Part shown: piece by piece, positions 53,240 through 62,900 of the stretch
How the letters are laid out: each line of letters begins with the position of its first letter
How positions within the stretch are numbered: position 1 is the stretch's first letter
NCBI RefSeq assembly: GCF_003932895.1
Contig: NZ_RQYW01000004.1
Coordinates: 96,667-160,666, forward strand
Direction of reading: 5' to 3'
DNA: 64,000 nucleotides
Source of the DNA: Leptotrichia sp. OH3620_COT-345
GTDB taxonomy: Bacteria; Fusobacteriota; Fusobacteriia; Fusobacteriales; Leptotrichiaceae
Position numbers and translations under genes: made by a program
The notes under the pieces: generated by a model
Databases searched by the model: none
Seen by the model: the letters and a program-made list of their open reading frames with translations, nothing else
Told to the model about the DNA's origin: nothing

Positions 53240-54862
53240 CTATAATAATCCAAAAGTAATAAATCTTAAAAACTTTCCAAACCATGATAACTCATCCGCT
53301 TCCTCAATAGCCAGAATATCTATTATGGAAATTACTTCCCCATTAGATATAACTTCCAATTTCCCTATTATATCTCCTTTGTTTACTTTAGCTTTCAAAT
53401 TTAGACTTGTAACTTTAAATTCATAATATGTATTGTCAAATTGATAGACATTTTCTGAAAGTACTCCTTTTATTTTTCTCTTTCGAGAATTTCTTACTGT
53501 AAAATCTCCCATATCCTGACCCATTATATAAACTTTTTTCAATTTTTTCTGAATTTGAGAAAATTCTTCAATCTGATCAGCTGTTCTCTGATTATGGGTT
53601 TTATGTCCTAATACAACAGATATAATTTCAATATTTCCCATTTTTCCTGTAACTATTATATTGTATCCTGCCTGAACATGAAATCCTGTTTTTAAACCGA
53701 AAATTCCGTATTTATTTAAAAGATCATTCCTACTTTTATAAATAACCTGCTCTCCTGAAGAATTAACAAGGACAAGTTCAGTTTCACTTCCCCATTCCCT
53801 TATTCTTTTGTCTTCTACAGCTTTTTTTCCCATAAGGTACATATCATAAGCCGTAGAAATATCCATTCCTTTTCCGGTCATTGATGTGGGAAGTCCTGCA
53901 GGAGTATGAAATTCAGTATTATTCATACCTAATTCTTTTGCTTTCCGGTTCATCAGTTTTACAAAATATTCGATATCGCCTTTTCCAACATGATAGGCGA
54001 CCAGATAAGCGGAATTATTTGCAGAATAAATTATTTCCGATCTTAAAAGTTCTCTTAATGTATAACAGTCTCCTACTTTGACATTTAGCCAGCTTCCTCC
54101 TATATTGGCATTTTGAGGAGAAAAACATACTTTATCGTCTAAACTTACATTTCCTTTATCCACTTCATCAAGTGCCACTAAAATATTCATTACTTTTGTA
54201 AGAGAAGCAATAGGATGTCTCTGAGTTTCAAATTCCTTTTTTATAACTTTTCCGTCTTTTGTAGCTATATATTTAAGCAAACTATCCTTATATTGGGATA
54301 TTTCCTCTTTTTCCTTATCAATAGCCTGAACAATAGGTTTTTTCTTATCAATTTTAGTTTTTTTATCTTCCTCTTTTTTCCTGTTTTCTTCAAGTATTTT
54401 AGAAATATCCTCACTTACAGGCTCAACATTATCAATATTTATTCCCATATCCGTATCGATATTATTTTTAGGAATTTTTCCATTTTCTGTCTGTTTCTGA
54501 CTGCTATTATTGTTAAAGTTATTCTGATTATTTATATTCTGTTTTATTGTAGAATTATTTCCATTATTAGTATTATTTTTGTCAAAATTTTCATTTTCCT
54601 GATAATCTTTATCATTGACATCAGGCAGATAAATCCTCTCTTTTTCTCTTTTCTTTCTTTCTTTTTCTTCTTTCTTCAGTCTTTTTCTTTCTTCTCTTTC
54701 CTGACGTTTACGTTCTTTTTCAGTTTGAAAATTTTCCTGACTGCTGTTTTTTATTATATTACCTATGTCGTCACTTCTTTCACCCCTATTTTCTCCTTCT
54801 CCATATAGCAAGAATGTAAATAAACTTATTATTAACAGTATTTTAGTAATTTTATTGAGCAT
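53240..54862 (-). CDS. D-alanyl-D-alanine carboxypeptidase (PBP5/DacA-type) with a long charged linker
   Basis: A 540-residue secreted serine peptidase. It has a signal peptide (about 1-20) and then an unusual 170-residue low-complexity stretch: Lys/Arg/Glu-rich at 48-76 and Asn-rich at 90-130. The peptidase domain has the active SxxK in IASLTKVMN (Ser220, Lys223), SxN in YSANNSAY and KTG in FGLKTGFH. A C-terminal PBP5-type beta domain follows, ending in a hydrophobic/amphipathic tail (LSWFGKFLRFITFGLL) that binds the membrane. It trims peptidoglycan pentapeptides. The linker could span the envelope, or bind the wall. Confidence 0.9.
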   Translation of the reverse strand: MLNKITKILLIISLFTFLLYGEGENRGERSDDIGNIIKNSSQENFQTEKERKRQEREERKRLKKEEKERKKREKERIYLPDVNDKDYQENENFDKNNTNNGNNSTIKQNINNQNNFNNNSSQKQTENGKIPKNNIDTDMGINIDNVEPVSEDISKILEENRKKEEDKKTKIDKKKPIVQAIDKEKEEISQYKDSLLKYIATKDGKVIKKEFETQRHPIASLTKVMNILVALDEVDKGNVSLDDKVCFSPQNANIGGSWLNVKVGDCYTLRELLRSEIIYSANNSAYLVAYHVGKGDIEYFVKLMNRKAKELGMNNTEFHTPAGLPTSMTGKGMDISTAYDMYLMGKKAVEDKRIREWGSETELVLVNSSGEQVIYKSRNDLLNKYGIFGLKTGFHVQAGYNIIVTGKMGNIEIISVVLGHKTHNQRTADQIEEFSQIQKKLKKVYIMGQDMGDFTVRNSRKRKIKGVLSENVYQFDNTYYEFKVTSLNLKAKVNKGDIIGKLEVISNGEVISIIDILAIEEADELSWFGKFLRFITFGLL

Positions 54863-54880
54863 TTTTCTGCCTTTCTCATT

Positions 54881-55555
54881 TTATTTCTTTTTAGCCACTT
54901 TTTTTCTCTGTTTTTCGGCCTTTTCCTTTTCACAATAATTAAAATGTTTGTTTATTATACAAATATCACATTTGGGATTTATGGCTGTTGATACTTCCCT
55001 TCCATATAAAATAAGATAATGAGAAAATTCAAACCAATATTTTTTGGGAACCACTTTCATAAGTTCTCTTTCAATTATCTCAGGATTATCACTTTTAGTA
55101 AGTCCCATTCTTTTAGAAAGCCTTTTAACATGAGTATCCACTACTATTCCTTCTCTTATTCCCCATATTTCACCTAATATAACATTGGCGGTTTTTCTTC
55201 CTACTCCTGCCAAATTTACAAGCTGTTCCATTTTCTTAGGTATTTCGCCGTTGTATTCAGTTAAGAGTTGTTCAGCATTAAGTTTTATGTTTTTAGCTTT
55301 GTTTCTGTAAAATCCTGTAGATTTTATATATTTTTCCAATGTTTCTATGTCCATTTTATAAATATCTTCAGGCATTTTGACTACTTCAAATAATTTTTTT
55401 GTCACAATATTTACCCTTGCGTCGGTACACTGTGCCGATAATATTACTGCTATCATTAACTGATACGGTGTTTCATAATCCAATGCACATTTGGGAGTTC
55501 CGTATCTTTCCTGTAATACAGGAAAGATCAAATTAAATCTTTCTTTTTTTGTCAT
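54881..55555 (-). CDS. nth: Endonuclease III-like DNA glycosylase/AP lyase
   Basis: A 224-residue helix-hairpin-helix glycosylase that repairs oxidised pyrimidines. It has ILSAQCTDARVN, the HhH motif NLAGVGRKTANVILGE with the catalytic Lys, and IVVDTHVKRLSKRMG with the catalytic Asp. The C-terminal cluster loop is unusual. The canonical Cx6CxxCx5C is here STAINPKCDICIINKHFNYC: the first Cys is Ser, and the last is shifted by three residues. The iron-sulfur cluster may be absent or altered. The C-terminus is very basic (KEKAEKQRKKVAKKK). Fifteen bases separate it from the TraX-like gene, so the two may be in one operon. Confidence 0.9.
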   Translation of the reverse strand: MTKKERFNLIFPVLQERYGTPKCALDYETPYQLMIAVILSAQCTDARVNIVTKKLFEVVKMPEDIYKMDIETLEKYIKSTGFYRNKAKNIKLNAEQLLTEYNGEIPKKMEQLVNLAGVGRKTANVILGEIWGIREGIVVDTHVKRLSKRMGLTKSDNPEIIERELMKVVPKKYWFEFSHYLILYGREVSTAINPKCDICIINKHFNYCEKEKAEKQRKKVAKKK

Positions 55556-55570
55556 ACTTTCTCCTAAAAA

Positions 55571-56218
55571 TTATTTTTCAATAAATATTTTTATCCCTTG
55601 CAAAAGTAAAAAATGTAAAGGATAAAAAAAATAAAAAAAATATTTCATGTTTTTTCCTCTTTTCCCGTTATATAGACATATAGGAACCAACACAAAAATT
55701 GAATATATTTGAATTTTCATCAGTTCAAATATAAAAGGAAATTTTAAATTTATAAGATTCAGAAGCATAAAACTTAATAACAGTTTTATTTTATCTTCCC
55801 TGAAAAAATGGAATATTACTATTGTCAGAATGCCATATATTCCATAATCAAATTCAAATTTAAGTGTAATATAGCATAAAAAGGAAATTATTACGACTTT
55901 CATTAAAATATTTACTTTTTCCAAATGATATAAATATATTATTAAAAGCCCTGTAAATAGAGTAAAAAATATGTTGACCGAATATGGCATTTTAAAAATT
56001 ATTACGGGAGATTGTATTACTATTCCGAATATCAGTAGTCTAAACAGATATTTTTTCAAATTACGGGTATGAATATATCCTTCATTTAAAGAAAAAGCGA
56101 ATATGGGAAAAGCTGTCCTGCCTATAATATTTAAGATTTCCGGACCGCCTATTATAAAATGCCAGTGGTCTATAAACATTGTTATTATTCCTATTATTTT
56201 AAGTGTAAATAAATCCAT
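55571..56218 (-). CDS. TraX-family membrane protein
   Basis: A 215-residue protein with about seven hydrophobic segments. It begins LFTLKIIGIITMFIDHWHFI with the DH motif and continues NIIGRTAFPIFAFSLNEGYI with the family's Arg-Phe-Pro-Phe segment. TraX of the F plasmid acetylates pilin; chromosomal homologues are thought to be acyltransferases, but their substrates are unknown. The C-terminal YFFYFFYPLHFLLLQGIK is also typical. It lies upstream of nth and 24 bases after the small GNAT gene. Confidence 0.85.
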   Translation of the reverse strand: MDLFTLKIIGIITMFIDHWHFIIGGPEILNIIGRTAFPIFAFSLNEGYIHTRNLKKYLFRLLIFGIVIQSPVIIFKMPYSVNIFFTLFTGLLIIYLYHLEKVNILMKVVIISFLCYITLKFEFDYGIYGILTIVIFHFFREDKIKLLLSFMLLNLINLKFPFIFELMKIQIYSIFVLVPICLYNGKRGKNMKYFFYFFYPLHFLLLQGIKIFIEK

Positions 56219-56242
56219 ATCCGCCTTCCTGTATCTAAATAT

Positions 56243-56512
56243 TTAAGCCTTTATATAATCGTACTTCCCGCTTTCAAATTTTTTAACAATATAGCTGCAT
56301 ACAGGAACTACTTTATAATTATTATTTTCAGCAAATTCAATTCCTGCAGCAAACAACTTATCTCCGACTCCCTGTCCTCTTAAGGATGGAGATACATAAG
56401 TGTGATCGAAAATAAGTTTATTCCCATCTTTTTTGTATGTCAATTCTGCAATCATTTCTCCTTTGTCATCATATATGAAAAATCCTTTGTCCTCTAAATG
56501 TTTTATATCCAT
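56243..56512 (-). CDS. Small GNAT-fold N-acetyltransferase (YjdJ-like)
   Basis: An 89-residue one-domain acetyltransferase of the short YjdJ/COG2388 type. It has GEMIAELTYKKDGNKLIFDH, the acetyl-CoA loop SLRGQGVGDKLFAAGIEFAE and the closing VPVCSYIVKKFESG. Length is normal for this family. Its function is unknown. It lies at the start of a minus-strand row with the TraX-like, nth and carboxypeptidase genes. Confidence 0.87.
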   Translation of the reverse strand: MDIKHLEDKGFFIYDDKGEMIAELTYKKDGNKLIFDHTYVSPSLRGQGVGDKLFAAGIEFAENNNYKVVPVCSYIVKKFESGKYDYIKA

Positions 56513-56644
56513 TATTATACACCTCTTTCTAAATTTGTTTTTATTTTTAAATTATATCATAAAAATAAAAATTTCAACAGAATTTTTCTATGCTTTTTTC
56601 GGAAAAAAGTTTAACGGAAAACTTCCGACTCAAATTATTTCCAA

Positions 56645-56823
56645 ACTTTATTTTTTTCCGTGAGGGCTCATTGCCACTCTCACACTCCTGCTATCGTCTA
56701 CAAAATTTTTTATCACTCAAAAATACTCATTATGCTTAGAAAACAGCAAACTCGCTACGCTTAGACAACTGTTTTCCCGAGCAGCATAATTCATATTTTC
56801 TCGTAAAATTTTGAATGCCGAAG
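56645..56823. repeat. Structured dispersed repeat, copy 2 (inverted relative to copy 1)
   Basis: Read on the minus strand it matches 24729-24898 along its length, including TATGAATTATGCTGCTCGGG, the AGCG/CGCT core, AAAATTTTGTAG and the closing CCCTCACGGAAAAAA. Compensating differences keep some stems intact, for example GAAAACAG/CTGTTTTC. Others are lost: the GTGAGGGC arm is GTGAGAGT here. Both copies lie between genes. Confidence 0.75.
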
Positions 56824-56913
56824 CTTTTCTTATATTCAAGTATATATTTTTACTATTATAATTTAACTCCATTTTTGAGCCTTAGTAAAATTTTGAGTTG
56901 AATTGTTTTTTAG

Positions 56914-56941
56914 TCCAACCTTTTTTACAAAAAAGGTTGGA
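56914..56941. terminator. Perfect hairpin, possible terminator
   Basis: TCCAACCTTTTTT and AAAAAAGGTTGGA pair fully around ACA-type loop bases. It lies 51 bases after the autotransporter stop, beyond the hairpin at 56944-56978. Confidence 0.5.
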
Positions 56942-56943
56942 TC

Positions 56944-56978
56944 AAAAAATATGAGAGCAATTAAGCCCTCATATTTTT
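56944..56978 (-). terminator. Rho-independent terminator of the autotransporter gene
   Basis: AAAATATGAG and CTCATATTTT pair around a short loop; a T run follows on the minus strand (ATTTTTTGATCC). It lies 15 bases after the stop codon. Confidence 0.8.
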
Positions 56979-56992
56979 CACTTATTAAATTA

Positions 56993-59900
56993 TTAATAAA
57001 TAGCTCTAAACCCTATTCCTCCTCTTACATTTTTACCTTTTGTATCATAACCTGCGTTAAATGTTATTCCAAATCTTTCATTTTCAGCTCCAATATTAAG
57101 ATCCGCTTTAAAGTTTCCTTTTCTGTCATCTTTTTCACCTCTTATATTGAACCAATCAGCAGTAGTAAATCTTACTCTTCCTTTATTTCCTACATCTCCT
57201 GTCTTTCCAAGTTCATTTTCATAAGCAAGTCCCAATGTAGTTACAAAGGTAGTTTTCTTCGCCATAGGTTGTTTGTATTTAAATTCTATTCCCAACTCAG
57301 GTTTAACGGAATAGTAATCATTACTTTGAATTTCAAGTCTTATTTGTCCTGTTTTTTCTTTTATTCCGTTAAATCTTCCGTATTCAAGTTTCAGACTTCC
57401 ATATGGTGTTATACTCGTTCTTTCACTTGTTCTAAATTCTTTACTCAGTTCATTTTTAAGTCCTACTCCGTAAGTATAATATGTAGATTCAGCTCCAAAA
57501 ATTTCATCTACTACTAAGAATCTTCTCTTCATTTCACTTCTTGACACATATCCTTCTCCCGATATTTTCCATTTCAAGCTTCCATTATGATCAAATGCTT
57601 TTGTTTTAAACACTCCCGCTTTCAACATAGTAGTATTTTCTTTGGATTTTCCGATATCTTTAAGTTTAAACTGATTATTAACTGCTCCTGCATACCATCC
57701 TGTACTATTTCCAAGTTTTATAGTTTCATCTTCATGAACATAAGCTACCCCATAAGCATTATTAGTATAATCTATAATTCCGGCAGTGTCAGTCTTATAC
57801 TCTCCTCTTGTTCCAAATGTTTTTATTTTATTAGACTGTTTAGATTTATTTTCCCACTCTCTTTTTAGATGAGTAAATTCCTTATCAAGTATCGATCCTG
57901 TAGCATTCATTCTCTGTTGTGTATTACCGTACTGATGTCCCATCATCTCATCAAATGCCTGAACTAATAATATATGCTCATTATTTCCTATTCCATTCAG
58001 TTTTTTAAACAATTCTCTTTCTCTTCCGGATTTTTCCACTCCGTATCTCTGCTCCAGTCCATCAGTGAAGTTATATGTATCAGTTGCTACAAGAGGAGTG
58101 TTCTGCTTACCTGCCCATACAGTATAAGGAACTTTTACAAGGTAGGCATTTTCTATCGTTTGTGTCCCCTTATTTTGAGAAGCTGTTGCCATCCATGTCA
58201 ATGAACCTGAATAAATCTCCCATTTTCTAAGTCCTCTTCTCTGTGCTTCTAAAATCATATCATTATAAGGTTGTATCATTTCCTGACTTAATTTAATATA
58301 TTTTTCCGTTGTATAATTTGTAGCTTCAGTTCCGATAATAAGATCCACGGATCTTATTCCTATTCCTGTCAACAATCCTAAATTTGTTATCGGTCTTGTT
58401 ACATTTACTCCTGAAGTATCAAGATATATTCCTATTGCCGAAGTCGGTATTTCATTTCTTGTTCTATTTTCCACGGAATGTACTTCTATAGGTGTTTGTA
58501 CTACTCCATTGGAAGTTATTATACCGTCATAGCTTCCATCAGGTATTTTTATTGCCACATGATCATTTCTAGTTATATTCCAATTCGCAACATCTGACTG
58601 ATACCCCATTTCCTTATCTCCATTGGAAATTACTCTTGCTATGGCTTTGGCTCCGTTTCCTGTAGCATTTATGATATCTCCATATTGAGTATTTTCAGCA
58701 TTTAATGTAAAATCTCCATAATTTACTATTACTGACCCCGGTCCTCCCGAACCCACGTATGCTATACCGAATGCATCATTACCGGTAACATTTATTTTAC
58801 TTCCCGGCATATTGTAAAGTGTAGCTCCTCTAAGCAATGCTATTCCTACACCTTCTGTAGAACCTACATTTATATTTCCATAATTGTATCCCACTGCTCC
58901 GTCTTCAAGGAACATTCCTACATTCAGTTCTGAACCGCTTAGGTTTATCGTTCCTCTATTTACAGCTTTTGAACCTAATCCTCCTGCATACATACCTATA
59001 CTGTTAGGAGTTGTAACATTGATAACTCCGTTTGGTCCGTTTTCAATATTTCCGAGACCTAACACATCTCTTTTTATTTCACTTTTTCCTTGTGCATTTA
59101 TTACTATTCTTTCTTTTACATATCCTGCTCCCATTCCTATTCCGAATTTCTGATTCTGAGCATTTGTAAGATCCGAAGCTGAAACATTTATTATCCCGTT
59201 ATTTACATATGTATTAGGTACATTTCTTGCTATATACTCACCTTTTGAATTTATATTATTTATATAATTGGCATCATGCAAATAGCTGTATATTCCTACA
59301 TTTCCTTTTCCGACACTGAAGTCGATATTCCCTCTGTTTTCTCCACCTCCGTTTACATAAATACCATAATTATCGTCTCCTGAAGATGTTAAGTGTGTCC
59401 AGTTATTTGAAGTACTCTGTGAACTATCATAAATAAATACGGACTCTTTTCCTAAATTAACCGTTCCATTGGAAGGATTATAACTATTGAGAATATTTCC
59501 GCTTCCGCCTTTCATTACAAATCCTAATGACCCGTCACCTATTGTTATGTCACTTGTATAATTATTTATCACACCGTTTGAGCCTGAATAATAAACTCCT
59601 ACCGATTCTTTATTGGTACCTATTTTATTTCCTATAGAAAATTTTGCTCCATTGACAATATCTATATTTCCACCTGCAGAAAATATACCTACTGCATTAT
59701 CTCCGACTTTTGTAGTTGAAGTTCCTCCAAGAGTTACATTTCCTCCTCCTTTGGAATACAGCCCTATTGTTTGATGACCTGTTTCTATTATTCCGTTATT
59801 TGTAATATTATCTTTTGAGTGTTCTGAATAGATACCGATATTAGGTTTTGTAGCATCGACAGCATCAACGAGCTTTATTGTTCCTTCATTTATTATTGCA

Positions 59901-62900
59901 TGTCCTGCCGTTCCCAAACTGTCAGTATGCATTCCTATAGACTCCTGACCCGTAAATTCTATTGTTCCGCCTGCAGCATTTATTATTGAATTTGCTCCGT
60001 CACTTGCAGAAATTCCTACTGCTCTTAATTTTGAACTTTCTATTTTCCCTTCATTAATTGAAGTTGCAGACACGGAAGCATTATCTGAACGCATTCCTAT
60101 TCCATAATCTCCGTCAAGGATTATTTTCCCTGTAGCAGCATTTTTAGCGGTAGAGCCTGTTTTATTATAAAGTCCTACTCCGTTCAAAGCTATTTTTATA
60201 TCTTTTTCATTAAGGATTTCTCCTCCGTCTTCTCCATACATAGCTACGGATTTTTCTCCTGACAGATCTATATTTCCTTTGTTTACAGCAGATTTACCTG
60301 TCGCATTTTTCAAATACAGTCCGACAACATTTTTATTAATACTTGTTATATTGTTTGCAGCTCCAAGTTCTACCGATGAATTATTTGCATTTATGAATAT
60401 TGAACCGTCAGTATCTATTGTCTTTGTATTTTCATAATTCAACTTACTGTCTTTTGCATAAATATAAGTATATTTGTTCCCGTTATGAGTCAGTGTCAAA
60501 TCATCCTTAAAATTTCCACCTGCAGGTGAACCGTAAGTAACATCAGCATTTTCAAATAAATATACTACTGAATCCGCTCCGTTTAATGTTACGGAACTTC
60601 CTGTACCGTTAAAGTATCCTTGATTTCCTCCAACAGGACCGAAGTTTTTCAATATAACTCCTATAGATTTTGTTCCTAATTCTATTTTCCCTGTTGTTGA
60701 GTCAACTTTAGAATTATGAACTTCTATTCCTGCACTTTCATCTCCAACTTTTATAGTTCCGTCAAGTTTTACAGTTGAATTTGTAGCATATATACCTAAA
60801 CTTCCTTTAGCCTGTGTCAAGTCAATTTGTCCTGAAGCTTTGTGATCTATTGTGGAAGCCATATTTGCAGCGTTATCTGCATATATTCCGACAACTTTTG
60901 TTCCTCCGGCATTTGCATTTATATTCCCTTCATTTATTACATTTATCGTTCCTGAATGCTGATTTGCCTGAAGATCATTCTGTGCAAGAATTCCGGCACC
61001 TTCAGCCCCTACGTTTATTATTCCTGCAACGGCATTTGTTACAGTTGATCCGTCTGCTCCGTATAGTCCTGTACTTCTAACTCCATTCACTGTAACGGTA
61101 CCTCGATTTTCTATCTGTCCTGTTTCCACAGCAAGTCCTGTCGATGCAGCTCCGTTTAAAGTAACCTGTGCATTATTCGTAATTTTTACCTTGTTAGGAT
61201 TGGCAATATCCAAGCTGTTTCTTTGACCTACAGCAACCTGATTTGCCTGTGTTCCTGTTATATTTTTATTTATATCCACACTTGATGATTCAAAAGCAAC
61301 TCTCTGATACACATGATTAGCATCATCCAAGTTCACATCTGCTGTTAAGGCTCCATCTATGTTAAGCTTTGCTCCCGTTATTTTCAATATTTTATATCCT
61401 GCAGGAACATTCCCCAAAGTTACGGGGCCTAAAAATGAATTAGGAGAACTTACTTCACTCAATTTTATATCATTAGCAGTATTTATACTGTCATTTTTTA
61501 TAACAAATAATGATGAATTATTTCCGTTCAGATTTACTGTTACATTACCTGTCGAAGCCGCTCCTGTAGGAGAAGTTTTATTGAACATCGTATTTAATGA
61601 AGTAGTTATATCAGCAAGAGTATAAGCATTTTTCAGATAAAAAGCTACCCCTCCGTTCTCAACATTTCCCGTTACATTACCGGTTAATCTGAATTTTCCT
61701 GAATGTGTCGAAGGATTGGACGGATTACTGAAAAATAAAAGCCCGCCATTTCCTGCTGTTATGTTGACAGGATTTGATACATCCATAACTGCACCATTAT
61801 TAGCATAAAGCGCAATTCCTCCTGCACTCGCTTTTATATTTCCTCCGCTTAAAGCAGTTGAACTTCCTGAACCTGTAGCATAAATTCCGGCTCCTGTACC
61901 ATTAATAGTAACATTTCCTCCCGTCATAGTAAACGTTTTTTCATTATATACTCCTGCCAGTTGGCTTCCGTTTAAAGTAATTGTTCCTGTATTGGATCCT
62001 GTGGAAGTTGTATCAATTACCATACCTACAGTCTGATTTCCGGCTCCTGTAATTGTTCCTGCATTGGTTATTGTTCCGTTTGTTGCAGCATACATTCCTG
62101 CTCTTCCTGTTAAATTATTATTTAAAGCTATTGTTCCTCCGTTACTGTTAACGGCAGAAGTATTTGCTCCGTTTGAAACCATTCCTACACTTGCATTTGC
62201 ATTTACATTTATTGTCGCATTGTTTATAGCTTTAGGTGCATTTCCGGCTCCTGTATTTACAGTACCTAGGTCTACTCTCATCCCTGTGCTTTGAGAACCG
62301 TTTACATTTATTGTTCCTCCCGCAGCATTTGTTATATCGTCATTAGACTGTATTTTTAAGTACATTCCTGTACTTTGAGAGGCATTTACAGTTATATTCC
62401 CGGCATTAAGTATTTTCCCATTATATGCTCTTAATTCCTGTCCTCCGGTTCTTCCTGTTTCTTCTATGACAGCTATTCCGGCACTGTTTCCTCCATTAAT
62501 TGTTATCGTTCCGGTATTTTTTATTATATCAGGATTATCTGCAACTCTTGAAGATAACTTCATTCCGAAACTATTTCCCCCTCCTAGCGAAATATTTCCC
62601 GTATTTAAAGCTTTAACTTTAGTATTTGTCGCTCCGTCTGCTTCTATCTGTATACCGATTGAGTTTACTCCTGAAAATGATATATTTCCATTATTCTCTA
62701 AAATATAATTATTAGTTCCGTCATTATCTTCATGAGCCAAAAGAAGACCTATTTTATATCCTACATATCCTCCTCCGGCTCTCCCTGTCCATTTTTGAGT
62801 TATAGGATCATATGTTCCTGCTCCCGGAGTTCTTGTGATATTTATATTCCCCATTTCATTATATCCGGGTAAAGTTAATAATGTTGTTGCCGAGGCTCCT

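Larger units (their letters stand above)
56513..56992. other. 480-base intergenic region after the autotransporter gene
   Basis: The region holds repeat copy 2 (56645-56823), two hairpins (56914-56941 and 56944-56978) and otherwise AT-rich sequence. I see no gene in it. Confidence 0.6.

Noticed and set aside
53275..54862. Asn/Lys-rich tract considered as a fusion or assembly artefact in the carboxypeptidase gene
   Set aside because: Signal peptide, linker and catalytic domain are in one open frame with similar codon use, so an authentic linker is more likely.
56903..57517. 204-codon plus-strand frame opposite the autotransporter barrel
   Set aside because: It is a by-product of repeated codon use in the barrel domain; its Ser/Phe-rich composition is typical of an antisense frame. 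The other plus-strand frames to 62.7 kb are rejected for the same reason.
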